Origin: Serilophus lunatus
Taxonomy: Eukaryota; Chordata; Aves; Passeriformes; Eurylaimidae
Assembly (NCBI GenBank): GCA_013399895.1
Contig: VXBA01001838.1
Coordinates: 87,649 to 151,648 of the forward strand
Length of the DNA stretch: 64,000 nt
Direction: 5' to 3'
The notes under the pieces were generated by a model. It was not told the origin of the DNA, searched no databases, and worked only from the letters and a program-made list of their open reading frames with translations. Below, piece after piece: positions 50,010 to 61,625 of the stretch. The position numbers and the translations under genes are program-made. How positions within the stretch are numbered: the stretch's first letter is position 1; every line of letters begins with the position of its first letter.

Positions 50010-53000
50010 CAACATTTCCCTCCTCCCTGAACATGTTGCCAAAGCAGAGAGAGATTTGAGGTTTTAATTGTGGTTGTTTATGATCCTCTTTGGTAAGACT
50101 TGCTGAATTTCTAATTATGTGCTTAACAACTGGAACAAGCTCCATATATATATTCCTGCATAAAAAGTCCTCCCTGATGCTTTCTTCCAAGTTACATGGC
50201 AGCCTGAGTCAGTGAAGGTATGGGATTGCTTTCCTGACATTTATTGAATAACTATTATTTAAATTCTTTTGCTTGTTTCAATGAATTTGTCATACATTGT
50301 GTTTTATAATAGATTCTCTTTTTGCTTGCTATTTACATAAAAATTTCAATGCTCTGTTGTCAGAAATAAGAAAATGAACACACACATGTACAAGTAAAGT
50401 GCAATTCAGCCAAAACTCAGAGATGAGCTCAAACATACTGGAAAATGCAAATTTTTGTTTTGCTATCAAATTGTATTTATTTGTAAGGAATATTTAAAAT
50501 TAAAACTATTGCCATAAAAATCAACCTGAGCATCTCTGCTTAAGCATTTCTAATTCATTCCAAATTAATCTGGTTTCACAGGAATAAAAAGATGTAATAA
50601 AAATAACCTTTCTCAGCCTAGTGATATGAGGCACAGTGGTGTAAAAGGCTTTAATCCAAGGCCCAGTAGAAGCCATTATACAGTGACATCACTCACCCCT
50701 GGATCAGGGTTCGAGCAAAGAATGTTTTAACAGATATGGGACCAGAATCTATCTCAACATACAGATATTATGTCAATTGCACTGAAATGTGTTTCTCTAT
50801 TTTAGCAGAGTTGAAGTTCTGCCACTCCGCATCTGTACTTCTAAAACAAGTTGCTTTTCCAAGGAAACCTGAGTAGTTGACAATTTATTCCAAATAACTA
50901 TTTCCTCCTATATTTTCATCAAACCTATTATTTAATTTATAAAAAGAAAATAAATAAATACCTCAAATAGGTTTTTAATAGTATTTTTATACTTCAAAAA
51001 TAGCAGAAAATTTTACTCTGGAAAAAACAAGTAGAAAAAACACAGTGCTATTTTTGAAAATTGAATTAAAGTATCCAAAGGTTTACTTCTCCATATGTAG
51101 ACATTACAAAAAAACTGATGGTAATTTAAATTTCATCATTATCATGCATTTGTAGGGTTTCTTCAAAAGTTAAATCGATAGTTAACTTGAGATTGCTGAC
51201 TTTAATCACAATATAGTAATTAACCAAAATTAAAATTCAGGTAAAATTTGAAAGAAAATTAATCAAGTAATACAATTAATTGTATAGTACCTTTTCCATG
51301 GGCAACTCTGCTGATAATCTTAAAGTGCATGAATTATCAAGGAAGAAATACTCTTTGACTGTACAGCTCTGTTACAAAACTGAATTAAGGGGGCAATGCA
51401 ATAGATGCTAGCTTCAACTGAAAGTACTGCATGTGATTTTTTTGTATCTACTCTGGAGATGTATTTTGCATCAATTTTTATTGTGGCAGTAAAAATAGCA
51501 AAGGTTTTGAGGACTGCAGAGTGTCTCATACTGCTCTACTGCTCTGGAGGAGTGTGATTTTTTATGTATCGCTTGTTTAAAATACACGTCTTACAGTAAA
51601 ATAATTATTTGAAAGACCAGAACAAATCTTGAATAAAAAAGAGTTAATGCAGGCATTTAAAAGAAGTTCTGTTCCTTATCTGAGCATGAGGTGGAATAAA
51701 GCACTGAACGACAAAAGAAAGAAACTGTATTTCAGCAGAAGGGGGTTCTTCTCTCTTCCTGGCTTCTCTGCTCTCCTGCAATTTTTAGTTTCATACTGGA
51801 AGTTTTGATCATTTTTCTTGAGGGAGAATTTGTCAGGTATCTGTTCCACATAATTTTAAACAGAAACTGGAAGAATAAGAAAAACAAGACAAAACAAAAA
51901 CCAAACTCTGTATTCTTCATTTGCTGAATATATGGTTTCCTTCTCCCTGTGTGTGCATGTGCCAGATGGCACTACACAGGGTTGGATGATAATAAATATG
52001 AAAAATACAGACAGTGCACGAGCAGAGATAACTCTGGCTGAATGTAGCAGGACTGGGGCTGGTAGGGGGAAGGGGTAGAAGTTCCAGCTGTGAAGAAAAG
52101 CAAAGTTCAGATCTTCAAGGGAGGAGGTGATCTTGTTTCCAATTAGCTCCCGTTGGCAGGGTGACATAGAGACACTGGAAAAGAAAGTTGTCCCTGGTTA
52201 TCCCAGCACTCTGCCTTAAGGGCAGGTCTGGAACCATTTCCCTTCCCAGCAGAGCCAAGTCCATTAACCTGGGGTGATGGGAACTGGTTTAGTACTGTGA
52301 AGGACCAAGAGCCTGAGCAGGCTGTTACTAACACACCTTCGGGCTTTCATCCCTGTCACGTGAGGCTGGCAGGCTGCTGAGAAGGTGTAAGGTCCAGCTG
52401 GCAGGATGGGCTGAGAACAGGGCTGCTGGGGAGAGGGATGCGTCTTCATCAAGAATGGCGTCTTGACCTTGTGGGCCCCTTTCCCCACCCATGGTCTGGG
52501 CCCTGAGGACATCATCCATCTCACGATCAACCGGGAATTGTGGTGTCCACAGAAAGGATCCCCACCTCTACATATCCCCATGGCAACACCTCCTTGGGAG
52601 GGGCAGTGAACGGTTGCTCCTCTTTGAAGCTCCTCCTTCACAACTTCTTTCTGGAATTACTTCAGCAGAAACCCAAATGAACATGCACCCACTTACAGTA
52701 ACAGTGCATTTGAATAATTATTTACTTTTAAATAATTCCATCCTTTGTGACTTATGTGATGTTTTTACAGACTGTATTACCCAATTTAAAGGGAAAGAGT
52801 CAGGCGTGGGAAAGAGGCACTGAATTATTCTTGGTCCTGCAAATAATGTAATTAAGAGTTCCTTGGCTCAGCTCTCTTAGACCGATGAAACTTTCTTCTC
52901 TGCTCCTGTGTGAATGCTAAACAGTCCACGCTCAAGGGAGACCACTAACATGTGTTACTGCTCCTTCTATGAACTAGACAGTGTCTGAGGCTGAAGCATT

Positions 53001-53299
53001 ATCCATCTCTGTAGGCTTACTGTAGTAAGACTATTGTTGGAGAGGAAGCTTTGGACTAATTAATTCCTATGAGGTAAGAGACTGGGAAGAGGCAAAGGTA
53101 ACCCCCAACACTTTTGGATACCGATGGCACGGACTTTTGCTCCTGGAGCACAAACTCCTGATATGGGGGTGGAAAAGAGGGGAGTTTCCTCTGCTCACCA
53201 CATGGTGATCACAAATGTCACCTACAGACAAAAGAAAATGAAAAGGAACAGTAAGTGAAACACGGGCAATGATTTTGTCCCTTGAAAATGCACATTAAT
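50008..53299. other. Non-coding stretch with possible conserved AT-rich block
   Basis: 50880-51560 is AT-rich, repeat-free and full of TAATTA, ATTTAAAT and ATCGAT-type words, suggestive of conserved regulatory DNA but unproven. 52140-52660 is GC-richer. A 125-codon minus frame there (52264-52641) has no recognisable domain. No repeats were recognised. Confidence 0.45.
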
Positions 53300-53760
53300 C
53301 ATCCAACAACCCTCAGCTTCACTGAACTGAAAGTTCGTTTCTCATGGCAGGGCTAACTTTGGGATCATTGCCGGGAGGCGAAGCTGGAGCAGGTCTGGCA
53401 AAAATATTTAAGAGCGGCAACTGCACGAGTGCATTAAGAAACCGAGTATTCACAAAAACTCCTAACGGACTCATAAATACTCAGCTTAGCTGCTGGTTTA
53501 ATCACTCGCGAAGACATTGCCTGACTCTTTTAAAGGCCTGAGTATCTGAAGTTTTGGAAGCGAGTGTGAATAAATATTTCGCTGCCTGCCCACAACGACG
53601 TTTCCTCGGCGTTAGCTCATTAGAGTGCCTGAAAGAGACTCGACAGAAAATAAGTTAAATGCAACTTAAATCATCATCCAATTCGACTCTAAAAACAAGA
53701 AAGGCGAGGTGTCCACCAAAATGTTGCAAAACGCATCAGCTGCACAGCAGTTATTAAGAG
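53300..53760. other. CpG-retaining, AT-moderate block, likely conserved element
   Basis: About 15 CpGs survive in sequence of only medium GC content, with TAATCA-, TTTAAT- and CTCATTAG-type words. Retained CpG in otherwise unremarkable DNA usually means low methylation or selection. It marks the start of the CpG-rich right end of the window. Regulatory function is inferred. Confidence 0.35.
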
Positions 53761-55319
53761 TGGAGAGAGAGGGATTTCTGGATGTAAGCGGGTAATGTGG
53801 CTAGGATCCCAGTCCTCAGTTGAGGGGGGGGGGACTTTTTTTTAAATACCTTTTTTTTGTGTGTGTGTGTGTGACTTCGAAAGATGTCACAGCAAAGTGA
53901 AATCTTTGTGGAGGGCTGATCATGCATTCAGACTGTAGAGTTTTCAAAATGTGATGTTTTGCAATGATGACATTAGAGTAGCAACCAAGGGTCCGAGACA
54001 GCAACGCCTGCTGCAGCTGGGCTTCGCTTTGAAATGCCCAAGACAATGGGGACCACTGTTCTTCATCGCTTCGCCTTTCCATTCCATTTGCATAGTCTGT
54101 TCTGCCTGATTGACCAGCTTGGGCTGTCCAAGGGACTAGCATTGTTCACAGATCACTTCAAGATGGCACAGATGACAAGATTCAGGTGAGAGATGAAGTG
54201 GGATGATTCTCAAATGCCATAAGAAAAAGCTACCCTGGGAACTTTTAGCTCATGAGAAATCACTCGAAAATCTTAGCTGTTAAAAGATTATTGTCTTTTT
54301 AAGAAATTGATCATATTTGGAACTACGGTGCCATGACACACACACAAATAAGTAAGAGGAGGATTTTATGTTTTGTTGAGGTATTTTGTTTGGTTTATAT
54401 TTGGTTGCCTTGGGAGAATTTTTATTTTTCTAGTTTGATTTTTGGGGGGTTTTTGTTGCATTTTTTTTTTCCATCCTAGACTTCACCTTCCCCAGGCTAA
54501 GACTTAACCTTTGTGAATAAAAGTTTGTTAAAAAGAAGTCGACAATAAATAAACATCATCATAGAGGCGAGTTTTGAAATTTCTTGATGCCTACTCCGTA
54601 ACTAAATATCAGGATTAATTAGCTAATGTTCATAAAACGCTTTCGACTTGGAAAACCCTTCCAGAAAGGCAAAGCTCGCAGAGCGCTGTCAGCCAGCCCG
54701 GCGAAGGGCGGGCGCGACGGCGGTGTCCCCGTCCCAAGCTCCGGGAAGGGAGCGAGGAGAGGCTGGAGGACTCCTCTCTCTTCCTGAAGAAGGTGTAAAC
54801 TCCCTGATGGCTCAGATTCACAACTGAAATGTCATATTTTGGGCTGCTTTTTCGGTTTGCTTTTTTTTCCCCCACACCCAGGTACCCGAGTAAACAACGC
54901 ACGCATGGCAGCGCCCCTAAAATTAGTTTCATTTGACACCGGTGTTTTGACTTCATCTCAAAAAGACAAAATCTTTGTCATACAAGTATGTTTTCCCTAG
55001 AGGAAATTCTAGAACAATTTGCAATAATTTCTTTACACCTAACGGAACTGATGGGATCTGAGCAGTAAAACATATTCCCACAGTAGTTTCACTCTCTCGC
55101 GCTCTCTGTTACCCTCCTGGGGTTCAGATCACTCTCTAGTATAAATATTGCCAATAATTGTGCTAACACGGTGATTCTCGGAAGGAAGCAGAACTCTTTT
55201 CTTGTATCAGACAAAAAACCATGCGACTCCTGTTTAATCTCTCAGTGTATTCTCTCCTAGCTGCTCGTCTTTCCCCTGCAGCGACTAATACACTTAATTA
55301 CATGATTTACAAGAATTGC
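53761..55319. other. Non-coding stretch with simple repeats and a small CpG-rich patch
   Basis: G10 at 53824-53833 and a GT repeat at about 53859-53873 lie side by side. 54655-54740 is a small, very CpG-rich patch. 54600-54640 contains ATTAATTAGC, a homeodomain-like word. Minus frames at 53816-54142 and 54630-54956 (108 codons each) show no domain. Confidence 0.4.
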
Positions 55320-57200
55320 CACCAAGGTCCCGGGGGCCGCTAAAGACCGACCCCCGCCCGGCGAGCGGGGCGTAAGGTGTGTGCCTGTCTGCCACACGGG
55401 CACCTCAAAGGGAGGGCGTCTTCAGCAGGACTCGATTCTTCAAAACCATCTCAAATTTCAGGCCCTTCTCCACTGTTTCACACACACGCACACCCCCCAC
55501 TCCCCCCGTTTCATGTTGTGTTTCGGTCCCAGGTTGGTTTGAGGGGTGTCGTCGTCCCCTCTTCCTCCTCCTCCCCCCTCCCGCGAGAAGGGCTTTAAAA
55601 GCTGGAGAGGAAACTTAAGTGGCTCTGGAGTTTGTTTAATTTCCCTCCAGTGTTTACTGATAATTCGAGAGACGCTTATCTCGGGGAATATAACGATTAA
55701 TACAACCGCAGGTTTCCAGATAAGTGATTGTGATGGAGATTGTTGGCGAGAAAATAGACAATTATCCGCTGTTAGCTCTACATAAAGATCGCATTAACTT
55801 GAATTAGTTATCAGACAAAAGAACATCAGAAAGCTGCACCTTTCTGCCAAGGCAACCGCTTACAGGCGATGTGCTCCGCACAAGCAAACGCACCGCTGCC
55901 TCCCCAGCATCTCGCAAGCATGAAAGGGGCGGTGGGCTCGGGGGGGCCGGGGGGTCTCACGGTACCGACACGCCTCGCTTCTGCGGAGGCACGGCCGCTG
56001 CGAGGAGTGGGGAGGGCGAGCCCCGAGGCCGGGGGATCGCTTTAATATCAGCTGCCCGGCCTGACCGCTTTCATTTCCATAGGGCGAAATTAACATGGAC
56101 GTGGGGCAGGCGCTGGGGCGGGGGCAGCGCGCCCGGAGAAGAAGCGGCGTGGCTGATCGCCAAGGAAACCACGCTGAAAGGGAAGGGTAGAGCATGTGGC
56201 TATTAAAACCCCGACACAATAATAACATTAAGGAAAAAAAAATAAAACCATAATGATAACTTGGAGGCAGCTCCCTATTTGCATATGAAACCGGCCAGAA
56301 GCGCGGCAGACCCCTCGCTGCATTATGTGCTCGGCGGTCCGAGGTCGTTCCCCCCCCCCAGCAAGACTGAAAAGCCTTTTGATTATTTCTCCTCTCCCTA
56401 GGAAAGGCTGATTCCTCGGTAATTGATAGCGGGAAGGATGGTAATTAATTTTGCAGCGAAGTAAAGTGCAGCTTCTTCTCTCGACTGGAGGGGAAGGACC
56501 CGGAGCGAGGAAAGGGGGCGAGGGAGCGGAGGCGAGAGGAACTTCTTCCGAGAACCCCTAATTAAAAGAAATCACGCCTCACCCTCTCCGGCACGGGGAC
56601 CCCCTCGACTTCTCGCCACCCCCTCGCTCGCCAGGGAGGCAGGAAGGGCAGGGACCGTGGGCTGCTTTCACCGAGTCAGAAAGCATTCACCAGGCATTTA
56701 TGTTGCGGGAGGTTTCTGTGGGAATAGGGCGGCTCGAGTAATTGGGAGGGGAGGCGGGTTCACTCTCGGCTGGTTTCTCTCTGGAATTAAAGGCAGTCTT
56801 CAAAATAGGGTGTTTGTTAGAGAACTTGAGTCGGGAGGAAACCTGCCATTTCGGATCAGCGCGTTTTTCATGCTGGGCTTCGAGACAGACCCTTAAGCAC
56901 CCTGTTTATCTGGGCAAGGGAAGAGGGACGGGAGTGGAAGGCTTTTCGTGTGTGGTGGGGCAATGGGGGAAAAACCGGCGAGGTACTTCAGGCAGCAGGC
57001 TGAAGCCTAACAGATGCTGGGATACAAATTAGCTCGGGGGAACAGGGGCACCTCAGGTCCATGCCTGAGGCAGCCGCGAAGGGAGCGGAGAGGGGATGCC
57101 AGGTGAAGAGGCGCTGCTCCCACCCGGGATGGAAAGCCCCAGGAGCCGTCCCCGGTTCTGGGACGTGCCGCTACTGCCGCTAGGTCCCCGCTGAATGGAG
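55320..57200. promoter_or_regulatory. CpG island cluster
   Basis: The core at 55921-56160 has 27 CpG dinucleotides in 240 bp, many times the density of the left part of the window. Further dense patches lie at 55320-55400, 56290-56350 and 56490-56640. Between them are AT-rich words such as TTAATACAACCG, TGATAATTCG, an octamer ATTTGCAT (56277-56284) and GGTAATTAATTTTGCAG (56439-56455). This mix of CpG island and homeobox/POU-type sites is typical around vertebrate developmental regulatory genes. Open frames here (55377-55785, 55860-56228, 56657-57032) are GC-driven and domain-free, so no coding call is made. Confidence 0.7.
56277..56284 (+). promoter_or_regulatory. Octamer motif
   Basis: ATTTGCAT, the consensus POU-family octamer, sits within the CpG island cluster beside a CCGGCC-rich stretch. 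The single motif is seen directly; its use is not known. Confidence 0.35.
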
Positions 57201-57654
57201 CGGATAATGATCCCTGGTTCCCAAGGCAGGCTTGCTGCTGCCTGGTGAGCCTTGGATTTGTGTGGTCCAAGCCTTTCCCAGCTTGTCCCATTCTGTCACC
57301 GGGATAAGGGGCTCCCTCGGCTCGTTTGCACCTGCGTCGCTTTTGGCTCCTTCAGGAATGCGCTGAAGCTTGTAATCAGCTTTGTGAAGCCATTGAGTGC
57401 ACGGCTGAGTGAAACTTCCAAAGCTCGCAGAAAACTGGCCCGCTGAATAGGAGTCAGCATGGGGCTTCTCTCCAAGCCCCTGGCCTGCCAAATTCCAGCA
57501 GAGCCCCTCACAATCAGTCCACACAAGCTTTACTGCTCTCCCCGCACTGAGAGAAACGAGAAAAGAAAAGCTAAAATACCAGTCACCGAGGTTAGCGGTT
57601 TGTTCCCAGATTAATGGCAAATGCCTCTCTGCCCGATCCCAATTCATTCGGGGA

Positions 57655-57735
57655 ATGTGTGTGTGTATATATACGTATATATGTCTGTATCTGTGTGTAT
57701 GCATATAGATATGCGTGTATGTGAATATGTATGCA
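57655..57735. repeat. TG/TA-rich imperfect microsatellite
   Basis: Alternating GTGTGT, ATATAT and ACGTAT units over about 80 bp. The minus-strand 174-codon frame at 57180-57704 begins inside it (His/Tyr/Ile-rich start) and is therefore likely spurious. Confidence 0.85.
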
Positions 57736-58559
57736 AGCCGATGGGTATAACAACAAAAAGAAGAAGGATATAAGGGAGAGTTATTAACAAGTTATTTTAT
57801 ATGACCACAGACGTTCTTGTGGCACCAAATAGACAGCAGGTTGTCTTGCTGTTCCACGAGGTTATGCTATTCTCACCTCAATCTTTTCCACAACGGTATG
57901 GTTTTAAGGCTCTGGGTGAATGTGACTCAACTGCACAGATTCTGGTTTTCCATCTAGAGGTGATTGAGGACAAACAAAACTTCGGGAGAAAGAAAGAAAA
58001 AAGCAGTGGGCAGGTGAAAAGAAAAAAAAAAAAAACGAAGAAGAAAAATCACCAACCGCTACCATCACAAAACCCACTTTAAGATAACTCAGAAGGCCAA
58101 GCCACTGTGGTGCTCGCTGGTCGGGTTTCCCATGCCCAAGGGTAGCGGCCGCGCCGGGGTCCCCAGGTCGAGGGAAGAGGGGTTCCCCACCGCAGTCCGG
58201 ATCGCTTCCACACCACAGAAAAGCGTGCAGGGAAGGTCCCACTCGACTGAATCCCCTTATTTTGCGCATCCTTAACACTTGCGACATGTATCCCATCACT
58301 GCTACATTCCTAGCATCGGATTGTACAAGCGGGAGTGACGCTAAGCAACTCGCGAATACATAGTACAATTTCATTACACTTTTCATCCGATTTCTTTCTG
58401 TGGCTGAAGATTCAGATTTATCGGGGGAAACAATTATTGGAGCTATACGAACACCTTGCTTTCTAAAGCAAGTCCCTTCACCCTTATAAAAGCTGGGAAA
58501 TGTCCTTAAATCTGCTGAAACGGCAAGACAAGTGCACTGTGACATCAACCTATGAGCAT
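57736..58559. other. Stretch with minus-strand 220-codon frame of doubtful reality
   Basis: The longest open frame of the window (57904-58566, minus) lies here. It has no domain. A Phe run comes from an A-rich patch at 58020-58035. An internal Met at 58384-58386 starts a signal-peptide-like segment (VMKLYYVFASCLASLPLVQS), but the rest is low-complexity and GC-driven. On the plus strand a good TATA box (58485-58492) is preceded by a small hairpin (CTTGCTT 58455-58461, AAGCAAG 58466-58472). Confidence 0.3.
58485..58492 (+). promoter_or_regulatory. TATA box candidate
   Basis: TATAAAAG in a CpG-retaining area. The expected start would be near 58515. No plus-strand open frame of note follows, so promoter activity is unproven. 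Confidence 0.25.
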
Positions 58560-59064
58560 AGATCAACTGAGCAAGGCTTTATTTTCCAGTATCAGGACTT
58601 TTTATTCCATTTATGTCCTTCTACAACGAAAACAACATTATGACAACATCAATACTTCATGCAAGTTCTAGTGCTATGGCTAGTGTATGGGGGGAAATGG
58701 GGACTTCCAGCGTTTCCAGAGATGATGTTTCCTGAAGGGTTTAGCCATGCCTCTTAATTGCGTCATGGAAATCATGTTTTCTTGACGTCCACGTTGAAAT
58801 AAGCGCTGCAGAAGGGATAAAACTAACTCTTTAGAACTGATAGATGTTTCTTGTGACTTCTGACCGATTTTGTCTCGCTGTCGTGCTTTTGGCGCTTTCT
58901 CAATGACTACATTTTCAGGAACGTCCCAGAAACCGATGACGGCAGTAGGTGTTTTCGCCATCGCTTTTTGGCAAGTTTGTAGGCGGTCATTAGAGAGAGT
59001 CGTTTGCACAGCAGGTGCATAGTTTAGCAGCGTCGACGCACCGTATTCTGATCCCCAAGTCCCT
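58560..59064 (-). other. Candidate 3'-terminal exon of an unknown gene
   Basis: On the minus strand an acceptor-like TTATCATTCAG ends at 59065. From there a frame stays open for about 128 codons to a TAG at 58680-58682. Two AATAAA signals follow (58606-58601 and 58583-58578), then a GT-rich stretch, the normal order of a polyadenylated last exon. The protein would contain TPTAVIGFWDVPENVV and end in a basic, aromatic tail (KPFRKHHLWKRWKSPFPPIH), with a mid-segment SKELVLSLLQRLFQRGRQE that could form an amphipathic helix. I recognise no family. Many codons contain CpG (GCG, ACG, CGA, CGT), which is unusual for average vertebrate genes but fits a CpG-retaining region. A chance frame in conserved non-coding DNA is a serious alternative. 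Confidence 0.25.
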
Positions 59065-59189
59065 CTGAATGATAAGGTAACACCCGATGTAAACAGTTAG
59101 GGAGTAAAAGCGCAGAGGAATGTGTCCTGATGTTGAAGTCCTGACCATTCAAGCTGCCGCTGCACAAAAACTTCTACATATGGCAAAAA

Positions 59190-59212
59190 AGATGTGGTTT
59201 ATAGCCACATCT
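59190..59212. repeat. Perfect 8-bp inverted repeat
   Basis: AGATGTGG (59190-59197) and CCACATCT (59205-59212) flank a 7-nt spacer. AA and TT-rich flanks extend it imperfectly. It has no terminator or RNA-gene context. Confidence 0.55.
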
Positions 59213-59389
59213 CTTTGACTCTATAAAGTTTCCTTTCTCTTTGGAAGTTCGATGTGCTATTTTCGACCGTGTTGCTCCTTCCAACCATTCTCAGTGACAA
59301 GTCATGAGGATATGCAGTAATTCAGAAATTAGTGAAATTTTATTCTTGGTGGGGGCGTTGGATTAAGAGGCTGGGAGAGTGTGAAACAA

Positions 59390-59660
59390 GTCAACGTGTA
59401 ATTGTATGATAAGGCTCTCACGAGGAATTTATTGGCCAAGTTGCTATTTCTATTCCTTCCTAATCTCGTTTAGCACATTCATTCTCTGCAATCTGTCTCC
59501 ATAATCTTCTGTGACAGAATGGCAGCCAATAGAAGCATGCATGTTTGGAGAGAAGAGAAAATATGCAGAGGCGTGATAAACTGATGCTAATTATCCATAT
59601 TTAGGACACCGAGTGCAGAAGATCAAGGTTTACAAATAACAAACCAGAGCCAATGATGAT
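59390..59660. other. Possible conserved enhancer-like element
   Basis: Unique, repeat-free DNA with GGCCAAG, AGCCAATAG, GATAAAC, GCTAATTATCC and a CArG-like CCATATTTAGG. The dense mix of recognisable factor-site words suggests a regulatory element. No alignment supports this yet. Confidence 0.25.
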
Positions 59661-61040
59661 GGCTTCCTAGTGTGGAATATATTGGAGGGGACAAGATAAG
59701 GGTTTCACACGCAGAAGAGATTTATTGGTCAAAGGGTTCACCTTCCACTTTTCCACTTTTATATAGCAGTAAATTATTTGGGCTAAATTCACCAGAACAT
59801 TACTCTTTTATTTGGCAATGTGCCATGACTTGCTCTTTCTTTGTGTCCTTTCAATGCAAATCCTTGTAGTATAACATCAGTTGATAAGAAACAAATAATT
59901 GAAGTAATAGGTAATTCCCTTTAAATTGTGCATATAGGACAGTAAGGTAATCAACTAATGTAGAATGAGACCAGAGTATAGAGCTGATAGCTGAAAGTGA
60001 AACAATATCCATCTCAGCTATTAAATTTCATTTGTGCTAGAGAAAAATAACCAGTAGAAGACTTACAGGCTGAAGAAGAGACAACCCTGGTTTAGACAAC
60101 TTTAGGCCATTTTCCTACAGACTTCTCAAATTTATTTAACTTTAAAAGACAGCTTACCACCATTTTTCTTGCTTTCTCTTTGTCTTTTTCCTTTTGTTTT
60201 TCTTTTCATTTTTTCCCCCGAAAGCTAACATTTAAATTAGGGCTTCTGCATTCGCCTTTCTAACAAGTGTTGGCTCTGAGAAATAATAAGGGAATTCAGT
60301 TTGGCAATATCTATGTTGTATGGCTGAGGGTCAGTGGAGTGATCTTAGCCGTCTGCAGTAATTGTATTGTAAAGTTTCCAAAATGAGAATAATATTTGTT
60401 GAGTTTGTGTTTATTTACAAGTTCAGATAGCATTCTGTATAATGGTAAAATTCTAAATGTTATTTTCTATTAACATCTTGCTGTCAAGTAGAGGTAAACC
60501 GTTCTTTAACAAAGTCACTCTTAAATTGTGTGTCAACACTCCTTGCTTCTTGGGCAGTATTTCTCCTGTGTTAATGGTATGACAATACTCAGCAAAATAC
60601 AGAATCCTGCTGTTGGAGCAGAAAATACGCATCTCAGAGGCCCTTCAATTAGGAGAATTCTTTAAAATATCTCCTCCGATATAAGAAAATACATTTCTTC
60701 CATGACTACTCATCTAAGATGAAAAAATTTTCTGACTTTTTCTTTTACTGCTGAATGACTGGATTGTTTTTATCTCCTCTGAGGTATGACTTTGAATTTG
60801 TTCATATTTTGTATTTTGTGCAATACTACACAAAAATACTACAGTCCTAAGCTTAACATTTTCACAGGTTTCCTAAAAACATTTCTAAAGGCAGCCACGC
60901 TTTTTCAAATTCCCATAAGCATCTGACTTCCCTCAAAATGACCCCAAACACATCATTAGAGAAAGAAGGTAGGCAAAGCGACAGATTGCAACTTAGGTCA
61001 CGGAAGTTGCCATTTGGTTGCTAGTGGCAAAAATAAAGGG
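59661..61040. other. Non-coding stretch, nothing recognised
   Basis: AT-rich unique DNA with a pyrimidine-rich patch at 60160-60220. No repeats and no credible open frame. Confidence 0.5.
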
Positions 61041-61214
61041 CATCAGGAGTGGAGCGAGTGTGCGGACCAAAACACGCTGGAGGACAAGGCTGTCTCTGGG
61101 GTTGCCCGTCGCAGTGAGTGCCGGCCCACGACACACTCCCGAGCTCCTTGGACAGGGAATCTCTGGGGCCCGGTTCAACTCCCACTAAAATCCACCAGGG
61201 ACTAAGTCCCAGCT

Positions 61215-61625
61215 GTCCTACTCGGGCAAGCGCAGAGTGGAGGCCTTCGCGGCCTCAGTGCCGCTGCTTCCCTGACACAGGCCAGGAGAGCCTTTGTCCC
61301 GTGTCTCCTCTCCAGGGACAAGTGGCGTTTGCCTCTGCGGCGACGCTACAGTCTGGCCCCGGAGCTGCTCCCGGGGACGTGGGGGTCCCCGCGGGCACCG
61401 ACGCTGCCACCACCTGGCCCCTTCCTCTCCCCCCACGGCCCGCAGAATGCGGGTGACCGTGCGGGGAGCCCTAAAGCTGCTCTCAGAAACACCAGGGCAG
61501 CGGGACCGGTGCTCCCCGGGTGGCGGTGCCACGGCGGAGCGGGAAGGGGCTGCCCACACCGGTTTCTGTAAGAAACTACTTGGCGCTGTTGGAGGGGCGG
61601 GGATGGGCGCATGGGACAGCCGAGT
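61215..61625. promoter_or_regulatory. Second CpG island
   Basis: About 26 CpG in the 300 bp at 61321-61620, high GC, with G-rich boxes such as GGGGCGGGG (61595-61603). Several overlapping GC-driven open frames on both strands (up to 139 codons, minus 61218-61637) have no domain. It could be a promoter, an exon of an unrecognised gene or a regulatory island. Confidence 0.65.

Noticed and set aside
55860..56228. 111- and 122-codon frames on opposite strands
   Set aside because: GC-driven frames in the CpG island core without recognisable protein features.
57180..57704. 174-codon minus-strand frame
   Set aside because: It starts inside the TG/TA microsatellite and has no recognisable domain, so it is most likely chance.
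57904..58566. 220-codon minus-strand frame with an internal signal-peptide-like segment
   Set aside because: It is the longest frame but has no domain, contains a Phe run from an A-rich patch and a GC-driven low-complexity middle. It would also begin just downstream of the poly(A) signals of another minus-strand candidate. Kept only as a note.
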